This document shows positions 40,397-50,389 of a stretch of 64,000 bases of DNA, piece after piece. Location: assembly GCA_019973155.2 (NCBI GenBank), contig BPQB01000071.1:122431-186430 (forward strand), in the 5' to 3' direction. The notes under the pieces are model-generated. The model did not search any database, was not told the origin of the DNA, and saw only the letters and a program-made list of their open reading frames with translations. The stretch's first letter is position 1; each line of letters starts with the position of its first letter. This DNA is from Phanerochaete sordida (Eukaryota; Basidiomycota; Agaricomycetes; Polyporales; Phanerochaetaceae). Both the position numbers and the translations under genes were made by a program.

Positions 40397-42178
40397 TTAC
40401 GTTGAGTATCCAAACGTGTCGTGGAACGACACGGGGATGGGGTGCCCAGAGGCGCTGTAGCCTCCGCTAACCATGGAGAAGGCCTCGGCACTAATGCCGC
40501 TTCCGATTTCCGAGAGTAGCGACACCCATGGAGCATGATTAGCATGGACATGGCTGCCCAGGATACGCGACTGGTATCCCAAGTATGGAGCGAAGTCGGG
40601 GCTCGACGGCGCCCACGGCGAGGGCGGCGTTGAGTAGCCCACGGGTTCGAACGGCGTCGGGATGGTGGCAGCCTGATAACCATACGCAGCAGGCGCGCCG
40701 CCGTACATCGTAGACCGGAGATCGTAGAGCGCCTTCTGCACGACCTCGGGATCGCACTCGAAGTTGAGGCCGCGCGCGAAGTCGAACACGAAGTCGCATC
40801 CCGGCGCGCCGAACACGAAGCAGTCTCCCGGGAGCTGGGGGCTGTTGGTCGCGGCGAAGGCGGGGCCTGGGTGCGCAGTGTAGGCAGCGTCGTGCATGCT
40901 GGGCGACCCCTGCCATGCCGTCGAAGGGCTGGTCAATGCGCCGTTCGTGGCGTAAGCGGATTCGAATTGGGGCTGGGGCTGGGGCTGGGGCTCAGCAGAG
41001 TAATACGTAGGCAAGGGCGAAGGCTGGGTGGCGCTGCGAGACGCGCTGCCTACGTAGACTCGCCGGTGCGTAGACGCGGCAGGGTCTGAGGCCGCGTAGA
41101 CAGCCTCATGCGTTGACGGCGACCCCTGCCATGACGAAGGGTCGTCGAATGCGTCGGTGGCGGCGTAGGGAGATGCGGGCTGGGGCTGGGGCTCGGGAGA
41201 GTAATAGGCAGGGAAGGGCGAAGGCTGAGTGGCGCTGCGGGACGAGCTGCCGACGTGAGAGACCCTCGCCGACGCCTCGCCGGCACCGCGTGAAGGACGG
41301 GGCTCGGGGGAGTAGTGAGCGGGGAAGGCCGAGGACTGAGTGGCGTTGTAACACGAGCTGCCCGTGAGAGGGAGCCTCGAAGACGTCTTGCCGGCATCAA
41401 GCGAGAGACAGAGGGCCTGCTCCAGCTCAAAGGCTTCGAGGTCAAAGAGCTCGTCGTTCTCGGAAGCGGAAGAGGATGAGCGTGACGACGCGGACCTGCG
41501 TTGACGAGGCCTGTGGCCAGCGTATTCATTCTCCTCGTCCGCCGCGAGCCCAGCACGGGTGCGCTTCCTCGCTCGTGGCGAGTCCTCCTCCGTCGCCTCG
41601 CCGCGCGACTTGGCGCTCTTCCGCTTCTTCCGCATTTGCATCCGCTCCTCCTCCGACTTCGGCTGCTTCGAGTCCTTGAGTGCCGCAGCGGCGCCCGCCG
41701 CACAGTCGTCCCCGTGGGCGCACTTGTTGTACCTGCAGAATGCAGTCTGCACGAGCTCGGGCGCCACAATCTCCTCGGGCTTGAGGTCCAGTGTGTACTT
41801 GGGGAGGTGGCCCGTGAGCTTGTGGCCGGTCTCCTTCATGCAACGGGCCTCCATCAGCGTGAGACGCTCCTGCCACTTTTTTCTGGTGTCGTCGTCGAAG
41901 GTGCGCCAGATGTAGCCTGCGATCTGGGTGAGCTTGTTCCGGGCGGCTAGGTTCTGCGCGATTTCGAGAGTCAGAATATGCCGCACGACGTGCGCCTGGA
42001 ATGCGAAGTAGCTGTTGATGACGACGCCGCCGCCTTTCTTCGTCTCTTCCTGGGGTCCGTACTCTTCGGGAGAGCCGATGGAGGGATCGGTGAAGGGGTC
42101 ATCGGAGTTGGGGGCCACCGACACGGGGTCGACGTTGTGTGCAAGTGGAACGTTGTTTAGCTGGGTCTCGCTAAGCAT
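40397..42178 (-). CDS. HMG-A3: HMG-box-like nuclear protein, inverted paralogue of HMG-A2
   Basis: A single exon of 593 codons starting MLSETQLNNVPLAHN, highly similar to HMG-A2 over its whole length. The HMG-box-like region (INSYFAFQAHVVRH ... IAGYIWRTFDDDTRKKWQE), the CRYNKCAHGDDC segment and the basic region (MQMRKKRKSAKSR ... RARKRTRAG) are kept almost residue for residue. The Ser/Pro/Tyr repeat region is longer and includes a PQPQPQPQ run. The C-terminal motif is FVFGAPGCDFVFDF. The final 60 residues differ more from HMG-A2. The frame is fully open, so this copy is probably functional. It lies in inverted orientation to HMG-A2, with its 5' side fused to the truncated SSP-4. Confidence 0.75.
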   Translation of the reverse strand: MLSETQLNNVPLAHNVDPVSVAPNSDDPFTDPSIGSPEEYGPQEETKKGGGVVINSYFAFQAHVVRHILTLEIAQNLAARNKLTQIAGYIWRTFDDDTRKKWQERLTLMEARCMKETGHKLTGHLPKYTLDLKPEEIVAPELVQTAFCRYNKCAHGDDCAAGAAAALKDSKQPKSEEERMQMRKKRKSAKSRGEATEEDSPRARKRTRAGLAADEENEYAGHRPRQRRSASSRSSSSASENDELFDLEAFELEQALCLSLDAGKTSSRLPLTGSSCYNATQSSAFPAHYSPEPRPSRGAGEASARVSHVGSSSRSATQPSPFPAYYSPEPQPQPASPYAATDAFDDPSSWQGSPSTHEAVYAASDPAASTHRRVYVGSASRSATQPSPLPTYYSAEPQPQPQPQFESAYATNGALTSPSTAWQGSPSMHDAAYTAHPGPAFAATNSPQLPGDCFVFGAPGCDFVFDFARGLNFECDPEVVQKALYDLRSTMYGGAPAAYGYQAATIPTPFEPVGYSTPPSPWAPSSPDFAPYLGYQSRILGSHVHANHAPWVSLLSEIGSGISAEAFSMVSGGYSASGHPIPVSFHDTFGYST

Positions 42179-42298
42179 CGCGAGCTAGAAGTAGAGGTGT
42201 TTGTAGTAGAGTGGGGTGCCGAGTCTTTAACAGAGGCGAGTCTTGGTGAGCCATGTTCGCGCAGTCCGCGAGGAGGTTAAGTATGTCGGGCTCGCCAT

Positions 42299-42316
42299 CC
42301 GAATCAGGCATGTCGG
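42299..42316 (-). promoter_or_regulatory. subfamily A promoter element CCG-N12-CGG (HMG-A3)
   Basis: CCGACATGCCTGATTCGG on the minus strand, identical to that of HMG-A2 and at the same distance from the ATG. It also starts the conserved 46-codon upstream ORF. Confidence 0.6.
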
Positions 42317-42660
42317 GGACGAGAGAGCGGTACACCATGGACCTGGCGAGGAGATGAATGTGGGAATTGATGTAAACAATGGAGTCGCTGCGCCTGGTTG
42401 CGTGGAGATGTTCGAATCCGGTCGTCCGCCGGATCGACGCATCATGCATAGACCCGCCGTTGCGCCACGCAGCTGACGTGCGGTACCTGCTAGCAGTCTG
42501 GACACCCGTGAGCTGAAGATGCGGAGTTAGGGGAAAATCGCGAGGAGGAGGGGGAAGAGGAGGTACTTACAAGCCTGAAGCTTCGATACAGTACCGGACC
42601 AGCGCAATCCAAGTGAGAGGCCTCCGAGACCGCCAGCTGACGCCACTCGGGCGAGAGGAA

Positions 42661-43405
42661 TCACCGCGCGCACGGCGCCGCCATCAACAAGATCCCATCC
42701 GGTAAACCTCCCTTCCCTTCAACCCCACCGCGCACGCTGACCCCATGGAGTATGCAGGCCGGACACCGCGGCGGTGCAGTCCGTGCGTAGCATCGACGGC
42801 CAGCCGTTGACATACGCAACGTGGGCGCTGCACGACACCGCCGTGTCGCCGTGCGCGGCGGGCGACGCGCCGTGCACGAACTACTGTCACGCTATGGGCG
42901 GAGGGCCGGACCCGAACGGTGCGTGCCGAGCGTTTTTGGCTCGGAGTGCACCCTGCTGAGGCTGGCTGGTGGCAGACTGCACGTCGCTCGCGAGGTACGT
43001 TGCGATGAGAAGAGGCGTATGGTGTGTGCTGACGCGCGGCGCGCAGCGAGTACGCGGACGACGGCGAGGCGTACGGTTCGTACGGCTGGTGGACGCACGG
43101 TAGCTGCGCCGTGGGCCTCGCCAACAGCTACAGCTCGGACCTCGTGCTCTTTTACGACTGAACCAACTATGAGTGCTTTTATATGCGTCCAGGAGGAGGC
43201 TGATCTGCTTACGGGTCGCTGCAGGGGCCGGCGCGGTCAACTACCTGGCGTGGAACTGCCAGGGCACGACTGGCGATAATAGGGGCCAGTGTGATTTTAA
43301 TAACAATCCTAACGGGCTTGGTGAGCTGCAACATACGCTGCCAGAGGTAGTGTGCTCACCGTGAGCACGTCCAGGCTATGTCATCGTCGAGACGTCCTAT
43401 AGGAG
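42661..43405 (+). pseudogene. SSP-4: broken copy of SSP-3
   Basis: The order of SSP-3 exons and introns is recognisable, including the 19-nt micro-exon and most splice sites, but the gene is dead in several ways. The first exon begins only after the signal-peptide codons, where the sequence switches to HMG-A upstream sequence at about 42660. An in-frame deletion removes about ten residues including the first mature Cys. A TGG codon is replaced by TGA before the fourth intron, and the YC Cys is changed (LFYD). The terminal stop codon is also lost (TAT AGG). It stands divergently next to HMG-A3. It has no SSP core promoter. Confidence 0.85.
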
Positions 43406-43941
43406 GAACGTGTATTCAAATGTTCACGATGGACAGAAAGGGTAGAGCGTCTGGTGTGTACTTGTACGAGCAGTCCTGTAGGCTTTTTGAGTTGAAAACA
43501 AAACGAGGCCAATGTCCATGGCCAGATTTTCCGTGCAAGTTGAGCTGTGCGAGCGTGGGATGGACGAGAGGTCACTCTGCGCTGTCTGCGGAGGGTGCCC
43601 TGCTCAGAGGTATTCGGGGTCCCACTAAGCGCCGCCCGCCGCCAGCTGGTCTCGGGGTCCTTCTCCGTTCGACTTTGACCAGCGACGATGCGGAAGAAAC
43701 TGACAGCTGGTAATATACTCCATCATTCTTGCTCTGTACATACAATACTAATACAATCACTTACCTAGAGCTATACTGAAGAGGTCCCTTTGCGCCCTCT
43801 TCCTGCCCCGCACGGCGTGAAGCAAGCGCATCCAAATCACCACCAACGTTCACGCGTCACGAGTCACAACTGGGCCGTCACATCGACGACGTCGCCACGC
43901 ATGCCAAAGCTTTACAATTCTCGCATTCAGGGCTTAATTGT
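43406..43941. other. junction between SSP-4 and the sorting nexin fragment
   Basis: The first 200 bp resemble the 3' flank of SSP-3. The rest has no recognisable exon, although the missing part of the sorting nexin would be expected upstream. Confidence 0.5.
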
Positions 43942-45059
43942 TTGAGCCATGTGGCATCGCTCTCAAATAGCTTCGTGGACTCCAGGCGCATCGCGCTGGA
44001 GAAGTATACTTATGCAGGTATGACCGACTCTGAGCAGACACGCGCTATCCCTCACCAGTCCTACAGAGCCTCATTGCGATACCCGCCGTCTGTGAGAGTA
44101 CCGAACTCCGCGTCTTTCTTTCCCGCGAATCGCCGTTCATGGCCGCTCCGCCTCCGCCTCCAGGCAGCGACAAGACCGCGCCAGGTGCCAACTTCCCCGG
44201 CAAGCGCTTCGTGCGGACGATGTACAAGTCTGTCGCGGACAGCATCGATGACATGTTCTTCGGACCGTCTATGCTCGACGTCATCATCCAGCGACTCACG
44301 TCGCAGGCGGCGGAGTTCGTCGGCATCGTCGGGAGCGGCGTACATGACGAGGACTTGGTCTCTCAGGCGTTACGTGTCTCGAGCAGGGCGACGTCCGAGG
44401 ACAGCTTGCTGCAGCTCCCAGGAGACCTAAAGCCGTTGGACGGCGAGACCAGCACGTCGTCGTTCTCTTCGCCAATATGCGACCTGATACTGGCCGTATT
44501 TGAGCTGAACAAGAAGAACAATCGGCTAAGGCGGCAGGCGATTGTCATCATCCTGCAGCAGGTGTTCGGCAGTACTATTGAGAGGTAAGTGGTGTCTTCC
44601 ACAATGCCTTCAATCGCTAACAGCTACACAGGAAGCTGCGCGAGACCACGAAGGAGTTCTTGGACGAGCCGCATCTCCTGTCATATATTGACATATTCCG
44701 AGGTTCCCTCTGGGAAAATGGACAGCTGAAGACGGGAGGTCCGCCTTGCACGGCAGAAGAGAAGTTGCGAACGCGTGACGAGGCCAACCGCAAGCTGTCC
44801 GCGCTCATGCCTGGTGGGTCATACCCTGCCCGCGGCCGTGGATCTGAGACTGACGATAGCACAGATCTTGGTGCCAACATGATTGGGCGTTCGAACACGC
44901 GGCGCGGTGCCCGACGAATCTTCGCCGTCATGCAAAATCGTCGACTGAACCAACATCTGATGTATACCATAGTGGACGAGGTGTGTACTGCGATGCAAAT
45001 ACGTGATGTCGTGTCGCTGACTCCACTAGGTGTTTGCTGCCTTGTTCCCTGAGCAATGA
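43942..45059 (+). pseudogene. 3' part of an Mdm1/SNX13-type sorting nexin (end of PX domain plus Nexin_C)
   Basis: Exons 43942-44017, 44059-44584, 44632-44813, 44865-44980 and 45030-45059 splice in frame. The first two encode the end of a PX domain (FVDSRRIALEKY, then SLIAIPAVCESTELRVFLSR). The linker GKRFVRTMYKSVADSIDDMFF follows, then the sorting nexin C-terminal domain: LNKKNNRLRRQAIVIILQQ, EPHLLSYIDIFRGSLW, RDEANRKLSALMPDLGANMIG, RRGARRIFAVMQNRRLNQHL and VFAALFPEQ at the stop. Full-length proteins (about 1,000 residues or more, ER-vacuole/endosome lipid-contact proteins) have transmembrane, PXA and RGS parts upstream. None is visible between SSP-4 and this point. I infer a 5'-truncated remnant, although its reading frame is intact. 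Confidence 0.7.
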
Positions 45060-45637
45060 CCGTTACGACCCTAAACGACCCTAAATTATTGTTGATACCC
45101 ATCGGTTTTCTCGCATATCCCACTAACCTCTACAGCTCCAATGATATGAGCTTCCCCCTACCGTACAACTCACGATTCTATCAAGCCAGGATACCTTCAT
45201 TGGTTGCTACTCCTTGCATCCGAGCATGCTGACGCCAACATTTGGCTCACACCGGCACGTAAACACCTCCGAACCTGTCAGGGCAGAGAGAAACAAGTCA
45301 GTTGAGGAGATTGGCGCAGTCAACGTGAAACTGCGGGCAATGCTGAGAAGCTGTTCTCATTTATGTTTCCCCAAGTAGGTCTTCGACGTCCATGCCAGCG
45401 GCTATGTTTCATCGATAAATGTCGGGCATTGGTCCATCCGACACCACCTGTGCAGAGATTGGCTGATGTTTCGAACGTGCTCACAGCTTCATTCAGCATG
45501 GTTCAGTGCATCGGCGTTCGTGTAATCCGTTGTAACGCACCTGTGAAATCTGGGGTCTGCACACTACCCGTAGATGTTCATATAAGACCTGCTAGACAAG
45601 GTCGCCATACCACGACCTGCCTCCCTGTCCTTCAGCC
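45060..45637. other. intergenic region upstream of the lectin
   Basis: No gene is visible; presumably the lectin promoter, with a TATA-like CATATAAGACC near 45578. Confidence 0.4.
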
Positions 45638-46503
45638 ATGGCTTCCGAACATCTCCAGTCTGGTGTCTGTAAGTCTGCATCCGGTCCACGGGCATCGCCA
45701 GGAGCTCATATTGTTTGGTGTCCTAGATTTCATTCAGAATTTCTATACCGGCACTGTCTTAGACCTCGCTGGAGGTCCGTCTCGTCTCGCAATCTATGCA
45801 TCTTGCAACTGAATGATCTGTCAACAGCCAGCCCTGCAAATGGTGCGAGCAGCCTTCCAGAGTCTTGGAATGAATCATTGATTTCATGTAACAGGCACGA
45901 AGATTCAAGGGTACACCAAGCGAGAGCTCTCGGAACTTGGAGTCCCTGCTCAGCTCTGGATCATCTCTCTCGTTGCTGGCGAGGAGAACGTGTACACGGT
46001 GCAGAACACCAGCAGCCGGTCATTCATGGATATGGCACATGGTATGTCGTACACCTTGATTCCGACAAATCTTACTTAGTGTCCATATTGTGCTGATGTT
46101 ACTGCTCAGGTGATGCAGCTGACGGGACCCCGGTGATTGGGCACGAATATAACGGTGGCCAGAACCAGAAGTGGAGGATTACTCGTCACGGGAATTATAT
46201 GTCCTACGTGTAAGCTTTGTAGAACCCCTATCCATATATGTGCTTGGCTCATGCGATGATTTCCCCAGCATACAGAATGTAGCGACACGTAGTAAGTATC
46301 AATTTGATTAAATGGTCGTCGCGCTGATCAACGTGACCATCTCAGCCTACGCGGATATGGCCAATGGGTATGTAGTGTCATGCGCGCGGCCCACGTTCCA
46401 TTGCTCAGTGTGTCTCTGTAGGTCCAAAGCCAATGGAACTCCCGTCGTCGGCTGGTCTGGGAGCGGAAGCCACAATCAGCTCTGGCTTATCGCTAGAGCA
46501 TGA
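45638..46503 (+). CDS. R-type (ricin B-like) beta-trefoil lectin, eight exons
   Basis: Exons 45638-45668, 45727-45774, 45828-45842, 45895-46041, 46110-46209, 46269-46291, 46346-46367 and 46422-46503 join to 155 codons. The chain shows three beta-trefoil repeats: SGVYFIQNFYTGTVLDLAG, VYTVQNTSSRSFMDMAHGD, and YVIQNVATRTYADMANGS. Each is followed by a sugar-pocket Gly-rich turn and a QxW-type end (AQLWII, NQKWRI, NQLWLI). There is no signal peptide, so it is cytoplasmic, like the fruiting-body lectins of mushrooms that bind glycans and often act in defence against nematodes and insects; that role is by analogy. Sugar specificity cannot be read. One exon is only 15 nt. The gene is convergent with the aldo/keto reductase fragment. 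Confidence 0.88.
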
Positions 46504-46581
46504 CGAATATCTATGTACATGTACAGTCGTATGGATCAATCCACCGAGATAGTGTACACTATATGCACCAGAGCTTCGCGT

Positions 46582-46863
46582 TTACTGCTGCAGAGGAGGC
46601 GTACCGATGAAGTGGTAGGCCTTGAAGCCTTCCGGGTTGCGCATGATCTTGTGCAGGCTTGCACGCTCGACCGCGTCGCGGATCTCCTTGAGGTCCGCGG
46701 CCGTGAGCTTGATGCTTGCAGCCTTGACGTTCTCCTCGACGCGCTATCATCGGCGGTCAGCCCCGTATACACACACCACCCCTAAAGCACGGCTTACAGA
46801 GATGTTGGTTGTCCCCGGGATGGGGATGACATTTGGGCCCTGCGCGAGGAGCGCCTCGCCCCA
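46582..46863 (-). pseudogene. C-terminal fragment of an aldo/keto reductase
   Basis: Two exons on the minus strand, 46863-46798 and 46743-46582, encode GEALLAQGPNVIPIPGTTNIS and RVEENVKAASIKLTAADLKEI, then FKAYHFIGTPPLQQ. This is the NADPH-binding C-terminal end of the AKR family (IPGT then the N-x-A helix), similar to fungal pyridoxal reductase/auxin-induced type enzymes. Upstream to about 47.3 kb no barrel strands, catalytic Tyr or Lys segments can be found. I read it as a leftover 3' end of a gene. Confidence 0.7.
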
Positions 46864-49800
46864 CTGACAGCCAGCGCGACACCCCACACGGAATGTCTAC
46901 AGATGCGCGCAAGCAGACCAACACCCACCGCTTCGCCTCGCGCGCAGCGCCGCCGCAGGGCTGTGCCGCATGAGCACGTCCAGCCGCGGCGGCCACGCCT
47001 GCACGGAGCCCAAGACTTCCGCCTGGAACACCACGGTCGTATCCTACAGGGCGCTGATGCGCGCCCTCGCGACCGAGCAGCAATGCGGCTCCGAAACGCG
47101 CAGCTCGCGCCAATCGCGCGCGCGCCGCACGAGATGGGCTTGGCACGCCTCGCCCCGCGGTCCTGATCGTGGATCTCCGCCCGCGTCGCGTCGGGTCCGA
47201 GGGTGGCGGTTGCTGGCTGTGTCTGATTTTCTGCAGGCGGAGCACGCGAGCAGCGTAGGCAGTTCAGGATCCGTCTGCTTGTGCGAGAGGCTGATCAAAG
47301 CGCGTAGGCTCAGCTCGAGATCCGGACACGCTGTCAGTTGAGCGCGAGCTGTCTTGCATGATCATGTGTGGACCGCTCGCTATGCCGCAGCGCGGCCGCC
47401 GTCTTGGACATTGTTCGCCGCCGACGTGACGAGCTCGCGTCGCAGCTCTATCTTCAGGGCCCGCTCGGTAGGCGGTCATACAGCGTTCACCGCCTGTTTT
47501 TGATGTGTTCGACGCAGATATTCTCTTCACCAGGGTAGAGTGGATCCCGCCGTCGCAGGAGCCCGCCCATCTCGGACAAGACAGCGAGCGACGGCCTGTG
47601 CTGTGCAGCGGCGCTGAGACGACCACACGAGAAACCCACGGACATGAGACGGCCAATATCGCTGAGCTGGGTGGCGGCGATGGTAGCCCGTGCAGGCTCT
47701 AGAGGCGTCGTTCTGCATCTCTCGGGACGGCGTGCGGCCGATTTGCATATGCGCGGTGGTGTGCGGGCGAATATGCCCTGCCCGGAATTTTCCTGAATTT
47801 CTGTGGATTATAGGTGAGTATATCGAAGTGTGAAGCTGTCTGGGCTCTCAGCTGCTTTAGCCAGCCAAACTCTTCCGTCCCTGGTAGCCAAGCTGGAGCC
47901 AAGCCCTGGCTAAGCCCGAAACGCGTGGATTTGCGGCTTCGTGGCGTCGGCGGGTGCCGTCGTCCCTTGCAACCTGCGTGGAAGGCCTTCGCATCGAGAA
48001 GAAATACGTCCTCGCTGAATGTTGCCTGCTATGCGTATGGTAGCTGGACGGAGAGCGAAGGATTGCAGCGCACTTTCTGCCCCGATAAGATCTGCGTGTG
48101 CGCCATCAGAAGCCCCGATAGTTCCCGATCTTTCCTCCCGCGGGACAGGAGTTTACTGTCCACTTGCTTTCCACCACCAGAAGACCATTCGCAGGCAATT
48201 TGAAGGCGACTTTACGACAAGGTGGTAAGTTTACGAATGCTCCGTGTGGTATCGTAGTCTTAGCTTACATGCTATATCTGACTGCACGTCTTGTTCTGTA
48301 GGCACCCGACAACCCCGCCTGGCGACGTTTCATGTCGTAGGGTTCAACGTCTTCCGCTCACGAGGCGTATCGCTCCGCACCATGCATCAGCAAAAATTCC
48401 AATAGGCGTAGCTCCAGTCGCCCATAGGGATACGTGCAACAACCTCGGCCTGTCCCCTGTTCACTTCACTGGCAGCATGCAGCAGAGGCGCGTACGAAGG
48501 CGCTTGGCGGGAAGTCCTGGCACGATGGAAGGTGCATATCCATCTTATTCACGGTCACCTGCGGGCAGTGTGTGTCGTGGAGCTCCTCTTACGCGCGATC
48601 TTATGCGGACCCGCCTGCAGCTCCTCGCTTCCAATGCGATGCTACACAAAAACACACGCCCGTGCCTGGAGTCTCTGGAGCGACCTGGGGGCAACCGGAT
48701 GGCTCTCTGCCAGCTCTCTGTACTCTCGACAAGTCATGAAGCCCACAACGTTCCCCGTTCGTTCTTCAAAGGCGGCCTTGTCACCCCGTCGCGAGCAGTG
48801 CTACATCCCGCCCGGCGCTGATGCGCACGCCCATGCTCGACAAAATACAATGAGACTCGGACGAGGCGCGAAGATCTCGCGTGCCTCCGCGCTTCCTGCG
48901 CGACTGTATCGCGACGTGCGGGCGGCACCCTATCCATGATGGGCATGGTAGATCTCCGCTCGCTTGTTCCGGGCGCTGGCAGTCAAGGGGAGCTGGAGTG
49001 GTCGGTGAGGTACGCGGTCAAGAGATGTCGCTTTGAGCATGCATGATCACAGCGTATGTGATTTCTGCTCTCATATTTTGGAGGAAAGCTGATCTTTGCC
49101 AACAGCGCAGAGACGAAACCTACAGCGCCACAGCACGCATCCCAGCGAGCCCGCGCCGCACCTGGCGCGCAGACAAGGCCGCCACGAGATGCGCGCCGCG
49201 CATCCCGCTGGCATTTCCCCGCCGACAATCGCGCGTCTGGACGCACATGCCGTGCAAGTAGCGACCCGCTGTCAGCAGGGAGCAGCCGAGGAGGGCCCGC
49301 GCCCGAGACACGCTCGACGCGGAGCCGCGCGCACGATGATCGCGCTGTCTGGGCTGACCTCGCTAAGGCGGCGCTGGCGGTGCAGAGTCTCGTGCGGGCA
49401 CAACTGGCCGTCGGTGCGGGGCGTCTCGCGCTCGGGTCGGGCGGGGTGCAGGGCGCCGCTGCTGCTTTGTGAGGCGAAGGGACCGGGCTGCGCAGGTCTG
49501 CGTGTGGTGCCAGAGCGTTGCGGGATGAAGGTCGGTCATACGTATGTTCTATGACTTGGCCATGACTGATGAGGCGCGTGCATAGCCGCTTCTCCTCGAG
49601 GATGAGGATGTACTCGAAGCAGAACGTGAATTCGGCAAAGGCAGGCCTCCGCCCGGTGGGCCTGCACTGGTCTTGGCTCTGCTGCTGGAATTTTCCGCGG
49701 AGCCTAGGCAGCCAGGAACGCTGCACCCGAGGTCAACCGCGCACTGCAACCTCGTGAGCAGTTCTCTGCCACCATCTCTTCCATCTCGAGCTGAGGAAGA

Positions 49801-50284
49801 TCCGCAGAGCGACAGCGGCTACTAGACGCACGTCGGGTACGAGACGCGGACATGACTTTGCACGGTATGTTCCACCTCTGATTTTGATGCACATCAGCTC
49901 ACGTGTTTGTCACAGCAGCCCGCTCATTCTATGTACTGCTGTCGTGCACAGGCTGGGACCTCTGCGCGCGACACCGCGACGCCGAACATGACCGGCAGCG
50001 TTGTGTTCAGAGTACGTATCTATGCATATCGGCAGAGGCACACTTTCACCCCGCAAGCCCGTTGAAGCAACCTCAGGATCTTCACAGCAAAACGTGCGCA
50101 TTCAAAGGGTCTACCGCGAACCATCAATGGCGCGGCTATCAAGCAGGAGGCCAGGACGCCCAATCTGTCACACCAAAGCACGGTCGTCCTGGGCGGCGCG
50201 GGTGGCGCTCGCGCGGGAAGGCACCGGTCCCGCTTCGAATATACCCCGCATTTTACTGCCTATTTCCGCTACTGATTTTCTGCG
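46864..50284. other. gene-poor region between the AKR fragment and SSP-5
   Basis: About 3.4 kb with many short GC-driven open frames on both strands (for example 47814-48203 plus, 48291-48821 plus, 48983-49726 minus). None gives a motif or a coherent exon chain. I cannot exclude a fast-evolving or decayed gene around 49.5-49.9 kb. Confidence 0.4.
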
Positions 50285-50335
50285 TATAAAGGCGAAGGCA
50301 CATCGGCTACTCTCCTTCAGTGTCCAGTACTTCCC
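50285..50335 (+). promoter_or_regulatory. SSP-5 core promoter: TATA box and a weaker version of the 20-bp start element
   Basis: TATAAA at 50285-50290 is followed 31 bp later by TTCAGTGTCCAGTACTTCCC (50316-50335), 12 of 20 matches to the SSP-3 element, at the same spacing. Confidence 0.5.
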
Positions 50336-50389
50336 CGCATCCGCAGCTCAACAGTTCACCAGCTTCCCAGCCCACTTCTAAGCTCCACG

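Noticed and set aside
46864..47300. Upstream exons completing the aldo/keto reductase
   Set aside because: None of the three minus-strand frames gives barrel strands or the catalytic Tyr/Lys segments; splicing from them would be arbitrary.
48983..49726. 247-codon minus-strand ORF as a gene
   Set aside because: A short stretch looks protein-like (FCFEYILILEEKRL) but the remainder is Ala/Arg/Pro noise and no exon chain can be built.
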